A stretch of 54,812 nt of DNA from positions 1-54,812 of the forward strand of contig BDTT01000038.1 in the NCBI GenBank assembly GCA_002897995.1. The letters run 5' to 3'. The position numbers and the translations under genes were made by a program. The notes beneath the pieces are model-generated. The model was not told the origin of the DNA, made no database searches, and saw nothing but the letters and a program-made list of their open reading frames with translations. Origin of the DNA: a bacterium BMS3Bbin10. GTDB taxonomy: Bacteria > Pseudomonadota > Alphaproteobacteria > Rhizobiales > Methyloligellaceae. Positions 24,580-33,677 of this stretch are shown piece after piece (positions within the stretch are counted from its first letter, which is position 1; each line of letters starts with the position of its first letter).

Positions 24580-26913
24580 ATGGAAAAATACGGAATAGGA
24601 CAGCCCGTCCGCCGCAAGGAAGATGCGCGCTTCATCACGGGCGCGGGCACATTCGTCGATGACATCACGCGCGAGAATCTCGCCCACGCATTCGTCCTGC
24701 GCTCCCCCTATGCGCACGCCGATATTGGCCGCATTGATACCAGCGAAGCGATGGCCATGCCGGGGGTTCTCGCAATCATTACCGGCGCGGACTGGATCGC
24801 GGAAGGTTTCGCGCCCATGCCCACCAAGTCCGCGGTTCAGACCAAAATCGACGGCTCGAAGCTCAATCAGCCGCCGCGCCACCCCCTCGCCATCGGCCGG
24901 GCGCGCTATGTCGGCGAGCCGGTCGCATTCATTGTCGCGGAAACCCGCGCGCAGGCGCGCGACGCGGGCGAGGCGGTCGAGGTCGACTATGAAGAGCGCG
25001 AAGCGGTCACCGACCCGGCCAAAGCGATTGCTCCCGGAGCTCCGCGCATCTGGGACGATATCGAGGGAAATTTCTGTCTCGACTTCGAGCTTGGCGACAG
25101 GCAGGCCACTGACAAGGCTTTTGAAGACGCCGGCCATGTGGTGACGCTGGAGCTGCGCAACCAGCGCGTGACGGCGGTGCCCATCGAGCCGCGCGGCGCT
25201 ATCGCCGAATATGACTCCGCGACCGGCCGCTACAAGCTGCATAACGCAACCCAGAACGTCCATGCCAACCGGGCCGCCTTCGCCGGTGTGCTGAACATCT
25301 CCCCCGATGAGCTGCATCACATCGCGCCCGATGTCGGCGGCGGGTTCGGCGCCAAGAACAGCGGCTATCCCGAGCCCCCGCTTCTGCTCCATGCGGCGAA
25401 GAAACTCGGCCGCCCGGTCAAGTGGATCAACGACCGTAATGAGAGTTTTCAGAGCGACACCCATGGCCGCGCCCAGGACTCGAAAGTGGAGCTGGCACTC
25501 GACGAGGACGGAAAGTTCCTGGCCCTGCGCACCGCGACCATCGGCGATATCGGCGCCTATTGCTGGACCATTGGACCTTTTACGCCAACGGCCGGGTCGG
25601 CGCGCACGCAAGGGGGGCCGTATTATTTTCCGGCCATGTATTACACCTCAAGGGCGGTTTTTACGAACACCATGCCGCTGGACCCCTATCGCGGGGCGGG
25701 ACGCCCGGAGGCCTCGTTCCAGATCGAGCGCGTGGTGGAGCTTGCCGCGCGCAAACTGGGGATCGACCCGGTCGAGCTGCGCGCTAAGAACCTGATGCCG
25801 GCGGACAGCCTGCCGCGCAAAACGCCGATGGGCCTCGACGTGGACTCAGGCGATTTCCCCAAAGTGTTCGGGCGCACGCTGGAAATGAGTGACCGGGCCG
25901 GATATGCGCAGCGTGTGGAAGCGAGCCGCGAACGCGGCCTGCGGCGCGGCTTCGCCATCGCGCCCTATCTGGAATGCACCGGCGGCAGCCCGAAGGAATT
26001 CGCCGGCGTGAAATTCGCAAAAGACGGAACCCTCACCCTGAGCGTCGGGTCGCAGTCGACCGGAATGGGCCATGAGACCTCCATGCCGCAAATCCTCGCC
26101 GCGACGCTCGGTCTCGATATTGCGAAGATTTCCTATGTGCAGGCCGACACGCAGGCCACGCCCATCGGCGGCGGCCATGGGGGCTCGCGCAATCTGGAGG
26201 TTGGCGGCAGCGCGGTCGTGACTGCCGCAAACGAGATTATCGGCAAGGCCAAACAAATCGCCGCCCATCTGCTCAACTCCAGCGCGGAGGACATGTCCTT
26301 TGCCGATGGCGCGTTCGCCGATGTGAAAACGGATCAAAGCGTTTCGATTGAAGACGTCATCGCTGCCTCCCTCGAGCAGGCGCGTCTGCCGGGGGACATG
26401 GAGCCGGGATGTCTCGACACCGGCGCAATATTCGAGCGCGAAGTCATCTCCTGCCCCAATGGCTGCCACGCGGCGGAAGTCGAGGTCGATCCCGAAACCG
26501 GCGCCGTGCAGGTGGTGGGTTACTGGGTGGTCGACGATTTCGGCACCATCATCAATCCGCTGCTCGCCGAGGGTCAGGTCATGGGCGGCATCGCGCAGGG
26601 GCTCGGCCAGGCGTTGTTGGAGGAGATCATCTATGACCCGGAAAGCGGCCAGCTCGTCACCGGCTCGCTGATGGATTACGCCCTGCCGCGCGCGGACGAT
26701 TTGCCGGCGATGGAGATGGAATTTTTCGAAGACGCCCCCACGGCCAAGAACCCGCTCGGCGTCAAGGGCGCGGGCGAAGCGGGGTGCTGCGGCGCGCCGC
26801 CGGCCATCGTCAACGCCGTGCTCGATGCGCTGGCGGGCGACGGGGTCACGCATATCGAAATGCCGCTGACGCCGCAGAAGATCTGGCGCGCGATTGCGGA
26901 AGCGAAAACATAG
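24580..26913 (+). CDS. coxL: Molybdenum hydroxylase large subunit, form II CoxL-like
   Basis: 777 residues. The N-terminal alpha/beta-hammerhead (RRKEDARFITGAGTFVDDI) is followed by molybdopterin-binding segments (GGGFGAKNSGYPEP near residue 250). The active-site loop reads PYRGAGR (near 369), not the AYxCSFR with Cys of form I CO dehydrogenase. The catalytic Glu lies in GVKGAGEAG near the C-terminus. Form II enzymes oxidise CO poorly or use other substrates (aldehydes, heterocycles), so CO oxidation should not be assumed. Complete accessory genes lie across the divergent promoter. Confidence 0.9.
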   Translation: MEKYGIGQPVRRKEDARFITGAGTFVDDITRENLAHAFVLRSPYAHADIGRIDTSEAMAMPGVLAIITGADWIAEGFAPMPTKSAVQTKIDGSKLNQPPRHPLAIGRARYVGEPVAFIVAETRAQARDAGEAVEVDYEEREAVTDPAKAIAPGAPRIWDDIEGNFCLDFELGDRQATDKAFEDAGHVVTLELRNQRVTAVPIEPRGAIAEYDSATGRYKLHNATQNVHANRAAFAGVLNISPDELHHIAPDVGGGFGAKNSGYPEPPLLLHAAKKLGRPVKWINDRNESFQSDTHGRAQDSKVELALDEDGKFLALRTATIGDIGAYCWTIGPFTPTAGSARTQGGPYYFPAMYYTSRAVFTNTMPLDPYRGAGRPEASFQIERVVELAARKLGIDPVELRAKNLMPADSLPRKTPMGLDVDSGDFPKVFGRTLEMSDRAGYAQRVEASRERGLRRGFAIAPYLECTGGSPKEFAGVKFAKDGTLTLSVGSQSTGMGHETSMPQILAATLGLDIAKISYVQADTQATPIGGGHGGSRNLEVGGSAVVTAANEIIGKAKQIAAHLLNSSAEDMSFADGAFADVKTDQSVSIEDVIAASLEQARLPGDMEPGCLDTGAIFEREVISCPNGCHAAEVEVDPETGAVQVVGYWVVDDFGTIINPLLAEGQVMGGIAQGLGQALLEEIIYDPESGQLVTGSLMDYALPRADDLPAMEMEFFEDAPTAKNPLGVKGAGEAGCCGAPPAIVNAVLDALAGDGVTHIEMPLTPQKIWRAIAEAKT

Positions 26914-27020
26914 GCAGACCGCCCGTGAGCCGCAAGATGCACAAAAAATCCGGCTCTTTTTTTGGAATAGTTCGGGCCGCGGGGTTGCCGCCCGCGTCTC
27001 CCCCAACTACCAATGAGGAT

Positions 27021-27428
27021 ATGCCGGAGAAGCAACGAGTCCTGGACGCGAACGACGCCTTCTACACCGCATTCCGGTTGTTGAACTTCGACGCCATGGA
27101 TGCGGTATGGGCGAAGCGCCGCGACGTGTCGGTCTATCACCCCAACCAGCCGGGCATCGGCACCCGCGACGCGGTCATGGAGTCCTGGCACAAGATTCTC
27201 GTGGCCGGCCAGCCGGCGCAGGTGACGGTCTCCGATCAGACGGTGATCATGACGGCGAAATCCGCTTTCGTCATCTGCCGCGAGGAAATCGGCGGCACGC
27301 ATCTCATCGCCACGAATGTGTTTGTGCTTGAAGACGGGATGTGGCGAATGACGCACCATCAGGCAAGCCGGCTGCCGGCGCCCATGCCCGCGCAGCAACG
27401 CGATCGATTGAAACGGCGCAAAGAATAA
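27021..27428 (+). CDS. NTF2/SnoaL-like protein
   Basis: 135 residues from the ATG at 27021 (a GAGG lies close before it); upstream GTG starts give a low-quality extension. It has an NTF2-like cone fold: VLDANDAFYTAFRLLNFDAMDAVWA, VYHPNQPGIGTRDAVMESW, LIATNVFVLEDGMWRMTHHQAS. Such proteins serve as small-molecule binders or isomerases, and the role here is unknown. It lies between coxL and a phosphotransacetylase gene (13-bp gap to the latter). Confidence 0.75.
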   Translation: MPEKQRVLDANDAFYTAFRLLNFDAMDAVWAKRRDVSVYHPNQPGIGTRDAVMESWHKILVAGQPAQVTVSDQTVIMTAKSAFVICREEIGGTHLIATNVFVLEDGMWRMTHHQASRLPAPMPAQQRDRLKRRKE

Positions 27429-27441
27429 AGACTAGAGCCCG

Positions 27442-28482
27442 TTGGATATCATTGAACAATTCGAGAGCGAAGCCCGGGGCCGCGGCGGCCGGGTGGTCCT
27501 GCCCGAGGGAAGCGATGCGCGTGTGTTGCGCGCGGCCGCCAGGATGGCGGAGGAGGGTTTGGCGCATCCTATTCTGCTCGGCGACAAACCGGAGATTGCA
27601 GCAGCCGCCAGGGACGCGGGCGTCGATGTGAAGGGGCTTGAAGTGCTGTGCCCCGAAACAGACGCCAGGGTCGCGGAATTTGCCGCCCATATCGAAAATA
27701 CCCGCAAGAACATGACCCCGGAGATGGCGGAACGGCTGGTGCGCCGGCGGCTGTATTTCGGCGGGATGATGGTGGCTCGGGGCTTCGCGGAAACAATGGT
27801 CGCCGGCGTTTCCACCCCGACCCGGCGGGTCATCGAAGCGGGCATGATAACGGTCGGCATGGCCGAGGGCATCAAGACCCCTTCCAGCTTCTTTTTGATG
27901 GTCGTGCCTAATTTCCTGGGCCAGGGGCCCAGGAGCTTCATTTATGCGGACTGCGGCTTCAATGTCGACCCGAGCGCGCAAGAACTTGCCGACATCGCGG
28001 TGATCTCGGCTGCAAGCGCCGCTGAACTCCTCCCCGAGCCGCCGCGCGTCGCCCTGCTGTCTTTCTCCACGCATGGGAGCGCGTCCCACCCGCGCGTCGA
28101 CAAGGTGAGACAAGCTCTCGAGCTGGCGCGTGAACGCGCGCCCGAGCTTATGATCGACGGGGAGTTTCAGGCCGATACCGCGCTCACTCCGGCTGTCGCC
28201 GCCGTCAAGATCAAGGGATCGAGCGCGGTCGCGGGCCGGGCCAACGTGCTGGTGTTCCCCGATCTGGATTCAGGGAATATCGCCTACAAGCTCACCCAGT
28301 ATATGGCCGGCGCGCGGGCCATCGGTCCGGTTCTCCAGGGGTTCAAGGCGCCGATCTGCGATCTCTCGCGCGGAGCAAATGCGGAAGACATCGTCGCCGC
28401 CAGCGTAGTCGGACTGCGCCGGGCGGGGCATGGGGCGGGGATGATCCCGCCGGGGGGCGCGGGCGCCGGGCGCGCACGCTAA
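27442..28482 (+). CDS. pta: Phosphate acetyl/butyryltransferase (first copy)
   Basis: 346 residues from a TTG start with a weak ribosome site. Family motifs of the phosphotransacetylase fold: [20 protein letters not shown] at the N-terminus, [20 protein letters not shown] (short acyl pocket), [14 protein letters not shown] and the C-terminal [18 protein letters not shown]. It converts acetyl phosphate and CoA to acetyl-CoA. This copy is not next to xsc; a second paralogue is. The C-terminus ends in a Gly/Pro-rich tail. Confidence 0.85.
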   Translation: MDIIEQFESEARGRGGRVVLPEGSDARVLRAAARMAEEGLAHPILLGDKPEIAAAARDAGVDVKGLEVLCPETDARVAEFAAHIENTRKNMTPEMAERLVRRRLYFGGMMVARGFAETMVAGVSTPTRRVIEAGMITVGMAEGIKTPSSFFLMVVPNFLGQGPRSFIYADCGFNVDPSAQELADIAVISAASAAELLPEPPRVALLSFSTHGSASHPRVDKVRQALELARERAPELMIDGEFQADTALTPAVAAVKIKGSSAVAGRANVLVFPDLDSGNIAYKLTQYMAGARAIGPVLQGFKAPICDLSRGANAEDIVAASVVGLRRAGHGAGMIPPGGAGAGRAR

Positions 28483-28649
28483 TCCAGCGGTGCCGGTTTA
28501 CGGCTTGACTCCGGACTACAGTACGGAGCCCAGGGTCTTTCATCAAACAGGACATGAACCCTGCGTATTGGCGAGTGCGCGCCCGGTCCGGGTGCGTGCG
28601 CCAGTTCCGATCCGGAGCGCGCGGAAGAAAATCGAAGGAACGGCGACTC

Positions 28650-28943
28650 ATGACGGCAGCCGGAAAAGCTCTGCGCATCCTGGTTTTGCTCGCGCTTGTC
28701 GCCGCCAGCACTCCGGCTTGGGCGGCCAAGGTTTATAAAATCCGGGTCGACGGACTGGCCTGTCCGTTTTGCGCCTATGGAATCGAGAAGAAGCTGATGG
28801 CCGTTCCGGGGGTCAAGAGCCTGGGCATTTCCATCAATAAGGGAATTGTCACCGTGACCATGCGCAAGGGCGCGACTCTGAGCAGGGATACGGCAAGCCG
28901 CGCGGTCAAGAATGCCGGCTTCACCATGCGCAGCTTCAGATGA
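28650..28943 (+). CDS. Exported heavy-metal-associated (HMA) domain protein
   Basis: 97 residues from the ATG at 28650 (aagga upstream). The signal peptide KALRILVLLALVAASTPAWA is followed by a single HMA fold starting VYKIRVDGLACPFCAYGIEK. The CxxC motif is kept (CPFC), as in MerP-like periplasmic metal-binding proteins. A beta-alpha-beta-beta-alpha-beta pattern fits the full length. It lies 22 bp before an outer-membrane barrel gene, so the two may form a metal-handling unit of the envelope. Confidence 0.82.
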   Translation: MTAAGKALRILVLLALVAASTPAWAAKVYKIRVDGLACPFCAYGIEKKLMAVPGVKSLGISINKGIVTVTMRKGATLSRDTASRAVKNAGFTMRSFR

Positions 28944-28965
28944 TCGTCCGCGGAGCGCAGGGACC

Positions 28966-29820
28966 ATGATGAAACGCAAATCGGCAATTCTTGTCCTGGC
29001 CATGGCGGCACCGGCCTTCGTTATGACGCTGGCGGCGGAAAATGCCGCATGGGCGCATGGCCCGGTATTTTCGCCCGGGCCCGAAACGATCTGGAAGGGC
29101 GGCACAGAAGTGACGGTTGCCGCGCCTTACAGCAGGCAAAGCGGCCCCGGGGCCGGGCGCGATGTGCTTGAGCCCTCCATCGAGATCGAATACGGCCTCA
29201 CCGAAAACTGGCAGATCGGCATCGAGGCCCCCTACAAGTTCGTGGATACCAGCGGTGCCGATGGCGGCGGCATGGGGGATGTTGTCCTCGACACCAAATA
29301 TCAGCTCTGGAAGAAGGACCTCCCCGGCGCGCAATACAAGGCCGCGGCCTTCGCCCGGCTCAAGCTGCCGACGGCGAGCGATACCGGCACGCCGCGGCTG
29401 GGCAGCGGTTCCACCGACCTCGCGGGCGGCATCGCGGCGGGTTACGAATCGCGCCGCTGGTACTGGTTCACGAGCGCCGCCTATTCCCTGAACAACAAAG
29501 GCGGCTCCGGTCTTGAGAAAGGAGACCGACAATTCCTGAACGCCGTTGGCGGCGTGAGGCCGATTCTGAGCGAATATGGCGAACCGGACACCGTATTCAT
29601 GCTCGAGTTGAACTGGGAGCGGTCGGACAGGGACAAGCTGAACGGTCTGAGCCTCGCCAATACCGGAGGCAGTGAATTGTTTATTTCACCGGTTTTCTGG
29701 TGGACCTACCGCCAGATAGCGGTGAAAGGCGGTGTGCAACTGCCGGTCATGCAGGATCTGAACGGAACCCAGCCGGACAACGATTACCGGGGCAAACTGG
29801 AACTCGTCTATCATTTCTGA
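28966..29820 (+). CDS. Outer-membrane beta-barrel protein, transporter-like
   Basis: 284 residues starting at the first of two adjacent ATGs. The signal peptide (KSAILVLAMAAPAFVMTLAA...AWA) is followed by HGPVFSPGPETIWKGGTEV. The rest alternates aromatic-capped beta strands, with a terminal Phe (ELVYHF) typical of barrel-assembly substrates. ENWQIGIEAPYKFV, FARLKLPTASDTGTPRLGSG and QLPVMQDLNGTQPDNDYRG resemble the barrels often annotated as transporters of phenol-degradation clusters. The substrate is unknown; pairing with the HMA protein hints at metal export or uptake. Confidence 0.75.
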   Translation: MMKRKSAILVLAMAAPAFVMTLAAENAAWAHGPVFSPGPETIWKGGTEVTVAAPYSRQSGPGAGRDVLEPSIEIEYGLTENWQIGIEAPYKFVDTSGADGGGMGDVVLDTKYQLWKKDLPGAQYKAAAFARLKLPTASDTGTPRLGSGSTDLAGGIAAGYESRRWYWFTSAAYSLNNKGGSGLEKGDRQFLNAVGGVRPILSEYGEPDTVFMLELNWERSDRDKLNGLSLANTGGSELFISPVFWWTYRQIAVKGGVQLPVMQDLNGTQPDNDYRGKLELVYHF

Positions 29821-29839
29821 ACACTCCGCGCGGGCGCGG

Positions 29840-29860
29840 CGGGGGAGGCGTGATCCCCCG
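29840..29860. terminator. Convergent hairpin
   Basis: cggggga / tcccccg arms with a 7-base loop between the converging outer-membrane protein and pta genes. It may act in both directions, although a T-run is missing. Confidence 0.4.
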
Positions 29861-30790
29861 TCAGCCGCCCGCATCGCTCCGGTTCGCCATGATCACCGCC
29901 AGGGCGGCCGAGGCGAGGCGCGCGGCGGGCGGGTCGGAGCGGCTGGTAAGCAGGATGGGCACCTTCGCGCCGAGTACGATGCCGGCGGCGCAGGCCCCCA
30001 TGAAATGCACCATCATCTTGAACAGCGCGTTGCCGGAAACAATATCGGGCACGATGATGATCTCGGCCTGCCCCGCGCCCGGCGCGGCGATGCCCTTGAT
30101 CTGGGCCGCCTCGGCGGACACGGCGATGTCGAAGGCCACCGGGCCATCGACCACCGCCTGCCGCACATTGTCCTTCGCCCAGGCGGCCAGCTCCGCCGCC
30201 TCCACGCTGGAGGGTATGGCGTCGGAGGGCTCTTCGGTGGCCGACAGCAGCGCCACATGAGGCCGCGCAACCCCCAGCGCGTGCGCCAGATCGACCGCGT
30301 TCAGGAGAATCGCCTTTCTGGTTTCCAGATCAGGATGGGTGTTGAGCGCCCCGTCTGAAATGAACAGCGGCTTGCCGTGGCCCGGCGCCGTCATATGAAA
30401 CACGTGAGAAAACCGCCTGCCCGTGCGCAGCGCATATTGCTTGTCGAGCACGGCCCGCATGAACACATCGGTGTGCACATGGCCCTTTAAGATGGCATCC
30501 ACGCGGCCCGCGCCCGCATGGGCGGCGCCTTTCGCGGCGGCATCCTCTTCATCCACCGCGACATCGATGGCGAAGGCCGAGATATCCCAGCCAAGCTTGT
30601 CCGCGCCGGCCCTGATGTCTTCGGGATCGCCGATCAGCAGCGGTTCGATCAACCCGGCCTCGACGCAATCGCGCACGCTTTCCAGAACCACGTCCGTACC
30701 GGCATTGACGACGGCGGTGCGCAGGGGCGCGAACCCGCGCGCGGCCTCCAGCAGAGCGGGCGGGCACTGGACGTCGGATGTCCGGGGCAT
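29861..30790 (-). CDS. pta: Phosphate acetyltransferase of the xsc operon
   Basis: 309 residues of the phosphate acetyl/butyryltransferase family, closer in length to butyryltransferase-like forms. Motifs: AILKGHVHTDVFMRAVL, FHMTAPGHGKPLFISDGALN, ALLSATEEPSDAIPSS and GQAEIIIVPDIVSGNALFK. It starts 10 bp after the xsc stop, so they are co-transcribed: Xsc makes acetyl phosphate and sulfite, and this enzyme makes acetyl-CoA. This is the second phosphotransacetylase in the window. Confidence 0.9.
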   Translation of the reverse strand: MPRTSDVQCPPALLEAARGFAPLRTAVVNAGTDVVLESVRDCVEAGLIEPLLIGDPEDIRAGADKLGWDISAFAIDVAVDEEDAAAKGAAHAGAGRVDAILKGHVHTDVFMRAVLDKQYALRTGRRFSHVFHMTAPGHGKPLFISDGALNTHPDLETRKAILLNAVDLAHALGVARPHVALLSATEEPSDAIPSSVEAAELAAWAKDNVRQAVVDGPVAFDIAVSAEAAQIKGIAAPGAGQAEIIIVPDIVSGNALFKMMVHFMGACAAGIVLGAKVPILLTSRSDPPAARLASAALAVIMANRSDAGG

Positions 30791-30800
30791 GGACCCGCCT

Positions 30801-32570
30801 CTACACGTTCACCCCGCCCTCGGGCACATCGGTGTGCTGGTATTTCTTCAGCATGCGCTTGGGATATTTGAGCGCGTCGCGGCGGAACGGGTCGCCAAGC
30901 TCACGGGTCACCAGCATCTCGATGATGGTGGTCTTGCCGGCCTTTTGCGCATCGGTGGCCTTGATGAGTTCATTGCCCACATCGTCGAGGCCTTCGACCG
31001 TGACCGCTTCGGCGCCCATGGAGCGGGCGACTTCGGCGAAGCTCGGATTTTCCAGGTTCGTGCCGATGAAACGGTTGCCGTAAAAATCCACCTGGTTCTT
31101 CTTCTCCGCGCCCCACTGCTTGTTGTGGAACACCACCGCGGTCACCGGAATATCCTCGCGCACGCAGGTGAGAATCTCGCCGAAGCTCATGCCCCAGGCG
31201 CCATCGCCCACATAGGCGACGGCGGGGCGCTCGGGAGCCGCAACCTTCGCTCCAATCGCGCAGGGGAAGGAATAGCCGCAATTGCCGAAGCTCATGGCCG
31301 CGAACATGGAGTTGGGCCGGTTGAAGCGCAGATAGGAGTTGGACACCGAGCAGATATTGCCTATGTCGGTGGACACCATCACATCTTCGGGAAGCGCTTT
31401 TTCAAGCTCGCGCAGCATCTGGCGCGGATGCATGTAGGGCGAGTCCTCGATCTGCTTGAGGCTCCACACGTCCATTTCATGCTCCCAGCCGTCAAGCTCC
31501 GCTTCCCAGGCGTCTTTCTGCTTTTTGACCTCTTTCGCCCGCTCTTCCTTGTTGTCCGCGCAGGCGAGCTTGCGGTTGGCGAGCCGGTAAGTGATCGCCT
31601 TGGCGGCCGCCCTGGCGTCGCCGACGACACCGCAGGAAATCTGTTTCACGAGGCCGAGCATCCGGTGGTCGGTATCGACCTGGATGATCTTCGCGTCTTG
31701 CGGCCAGTATTCGATCTCATATTGCGGCAGGGTGCCGAACGGCCCGAGCCGCGTGCCGAGCGCCAGCACCACGTCGGCCTGGGCGAGAAGTTTCATGGCG
31801 GCCTTGGAGCCCTGATAGCCAAGCGGCCCGCACCATAAGGGATGTTTGGCCGGGAAGGCGTCATTATGCAGATAGGAACACACCACCGGCGCATCGAGCG
31901 CTTCGGCCAGGGCAACGGCCTCGTCGACGCCATCTGAAAAAATGACGCCGCCGCCGGACACGATGACCGGGAATTTGGCCGACGCCAGCAGATCGGCGGC
32001 TTCATCGAGACTTTCCTCCGCGCCCGGTCCGCGCAGAATCTTCTTCGGGGCCGGAATGTCATAATCCGCTTCGCCATAGAAAAAATCGCGCGGAATGTTC
32101 AGTTGCGTCGGTCCGCGTTCGCTCATGGCCATATCGAAGGCGCGCGCGGTGAACTCAGCCATCCGGGCGGGATTGTTGACATGGGCCTGATATTTGGTGA
32201 TTCCCTCGAAAAAGGGCAGTTGCTGGGCTTCCTGAAATCCGCCCAGCCCTTGTGTCGCGGACCCGGTCTCGGGGGTAATGACCACGACCGGCGAATGCGC
32301 CCAGAAGGCGGCCGCCGTCGAGGTCACATAATTGGTGATGCCGGGACCGTTCTGGCCGATGCACACGCCGTGGCGGCCCGAGGCGCGCGAATATCCGTCC
32401 GCCATATGCCCCGCGCCCTGTTCATGCACCGTCGGAATGAACCGGATACCGGCTGTCGGAAACAAATCCATGGCGTCCATGAACGCCGATCCGGCGATGC
32501 CGAACATCTCCGTCACGCCCTGTGCAACCAGGGCCTCCACAAAAGCTTCACTGGGGGTCATTCGGGTCAT
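30801..32570 (-). CDS. xsc: Sulfoacetaldehyde acetyltransferase
   Basis: 589 residues from the ATG at 32570, with GGGAGG 6 bases upstream. Thiamine-diphosphate enzyme that splits sulfoacetaldehyde with phosphate into acetyl phosphate and sulfite, the central desulfonation step for taurine, isethionate and sulfoacetate. N-terminal Glu in TVHEQGAGHMADGYSR; the ThDP/Mg motif starts VGDGAWGMSFGE and ends at FHNKQWGAEKKNQ. Xsc-specific stretches such as GCRGPLGYQGSK-like CGPLGYQGSKAAMKLLAQ and FGNCGYSFPCAIGAK support it over acetolactate synthase. An IclR regulator lies upstream and pta downstream. Confidence 0.94.
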   Translation of the reverse strand: MTRMTPSEAFVEALVAQGVTEMFGIAGSAFMDAMDLFPTAGIRFIPTVHEQGAGHMADGYSRASGRHGVCIGQNGPGITNYVTSTAAAFWAHSPVVVITPETGSATQGLGGFQEAQQLPFFEGITKYQAHVNNPARMAEFTARAFDMAMSERGPTQLNIPRDFFYGEADYDIPAPKKILRGPGAEESLDEAADLLASAKFPVIVSGGGVIFSDGVDEAVALAEALDAPVVCSYLHNDAFPAKHPLWCGPLGYQGSKAAMKLLAQADVVLALGTRLGPFGTLPQYEIEYWPQDAKIIQVDTDHRMLGLVKQISCGVVGDARAAAKAITYRLANRKLACADNKEERAKEVKKQKDAWEAELDGWEHEMDVWSLKQIEDSPYMHPRQMLRELEKALPEDVMVSTDIGNICSVSNSYLRFNRPNSMFAAMSFGNCGYSFPCAIGAKVAAPERPAVAYVGDGAWGMSFGEILTCVREDIPVTAVVFHNKQWGAEKKNQVDFYGNRFIGTNLENPSFAEVARSMGAEAVTVEGLDDVGNELIKATDAQKAGKTTIIEMLVTRELGDPFRRDALKYPKRMLKKYQHTDVPEGGVNV

Positions 32571-32629
32571 GACATCCTCCCTCAACTGGCGGCCTCAACA
32601 AAATTCACTTACATCACCGTCCCGCATGG

Positions 32630-32646
32630 CGAGACGTTTCGTCTCG
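32630..32646. promoter_or_regulatory. Palindrome upstream of xsc, candidate operator
   Basis: cgagacg-ttt-cgtctcg, a perfect inverted repeat about 60 bp before the xsc start, with an extra half-site gagacg 8 bp further on. It lies between the IclR stop and xsc and could be its binding site. Confidence 0.5.
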
Positions 32647-32733
32647 TTTTAGGAGACGATTGCCTGTGCTGTCAATCTGAGTCTGGAGGGATTTCCTGCC
32701 TGGGGCAACGGCGCCGCCGGGAAAACAGCGGAG

Positions 32734-33513
32734 TCAGGCCGTCACATCCCAGATTTCCGCAAGACGCTTGGCGGCGGCCTGAAGCTTTTTCGCATATTTG
32801 GGCGCGTCCTTCACGGTGACGCGATGGGCCGGCGCATGCATGCCGAGCGAGGCCACCGCATAGCCTTCAGGAGCGAGTACGGGCACGCCCACTCCGATGA
32901 TCCCTTCGGCATATTCCTGATTTCCGATCGCATATCCGCGCTCGCGAATTGCGTCCAGCTCGATCATCAGCTCATCGGGGTCGGTGATGGTGTTCTTGGT
33001 GAAGGGCACGAGATCCAGGGTCTTGACAGTCCGCGCTCTCACCGTGTCGGGAAGAAACGCCATCATGGCCTTGCCGCCGGAGGTAATGTGAGCCGGCAAC
33101 TGGATGCCCGTCACAATATGGATGCGTGGCTCGCGAGTGCATTCGACCCGCTCTATATAGACATAGTCGCGGCCGGCGACGACACCGAGAGTACAGCTCT
33201 CGCCCAGTTCGGCCACGACCTTCTGGATGGTCGCCAGAATCGGTATGCCCTGGTTCGCCGACCGGATCGTATCGAATGCGAGTTTCGACAACCGCGCCCC
33301 GACGGCGAAACGGTCGCGATTTGGAATCTTCACGATCAGGCCCTGCTCGTGCATTTGCTGCAGCAGCCTGTGCAATGACTGCCGGGACATCCCGAGCCGG
33401 TCCGTGAGATCCGGCAATCCGATGGACTGAGGCTGTTCGAGAATCACCTCAAGCACGTTCAAAGCCTTTTCAAGGGCCGATTCCGGGTTCTTTTTTCCGG
33501 TCTTCCGCATCAT
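32734..33513 (-). CDS. IclR family regulator, upstream of xsc
   Basis: 259 residues. The N-terminal winged helix (ALNVLEVILEQPQSIGLPDL, MSRQSLHRLLQQMHEQGLIV) is followed by the IclR effector domain (SCTLGVVAGRDYVYIERVEC, HITSGGKAMMAFLP, RGYAIGNQEYAEGIIGVGVP, SLGMHAPAHRVT). It lies directly upstream of xsc in the same direction, so it probably controls the xsc-pta operon in response to a sulfonate or sulfoacetaldehyde. The effector cannot be read from sequence. Confidence 0.88.
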   Translation of the reverse strand: MMRKTGKKNPESALEKALNVLEVILEQPQSIGLPDLTDRLGMSRQSLHRLLQQMHEQGLIVKIPNRDRFAVGARLSKLAFDTIRSANQGIPILATIQKVVAELGESCTLGVVAGRDYVYIERVECTREPRIHIVTGIQLPAHITSGGKAMMAFLPDTVRARTVKTLDLVPFTKNTITDPDELMIELDAIRERGYAIGNQEYAEGIIGVGVPVLAPEGYAVASLGMHAPAHRVTVKDAPKYAKKLQAAAKRLAEIWDVTA

Positions 33514-33677
33514 TCATTCTTGCCCCGCAGGAGAATTAAGCAATCATCAGTAACTCCAGTGGATTACCAAAAATTGAAAAGTCTACCAGCTATTTGAGTT
33601 TTATTTCCGGCACTTACCGGATTTCGGTTTGCTCCTTTCGTCTTCCCGCCGGCGCCCCGGCGCCCGCTAAAATGCAT

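Noticed and set aside
24580-26913. Calling the enzyme a CO dehydrogenase outright
   Set aside because: The active-site loop is the form II type without the Cys needed for the Mo-Cu site.
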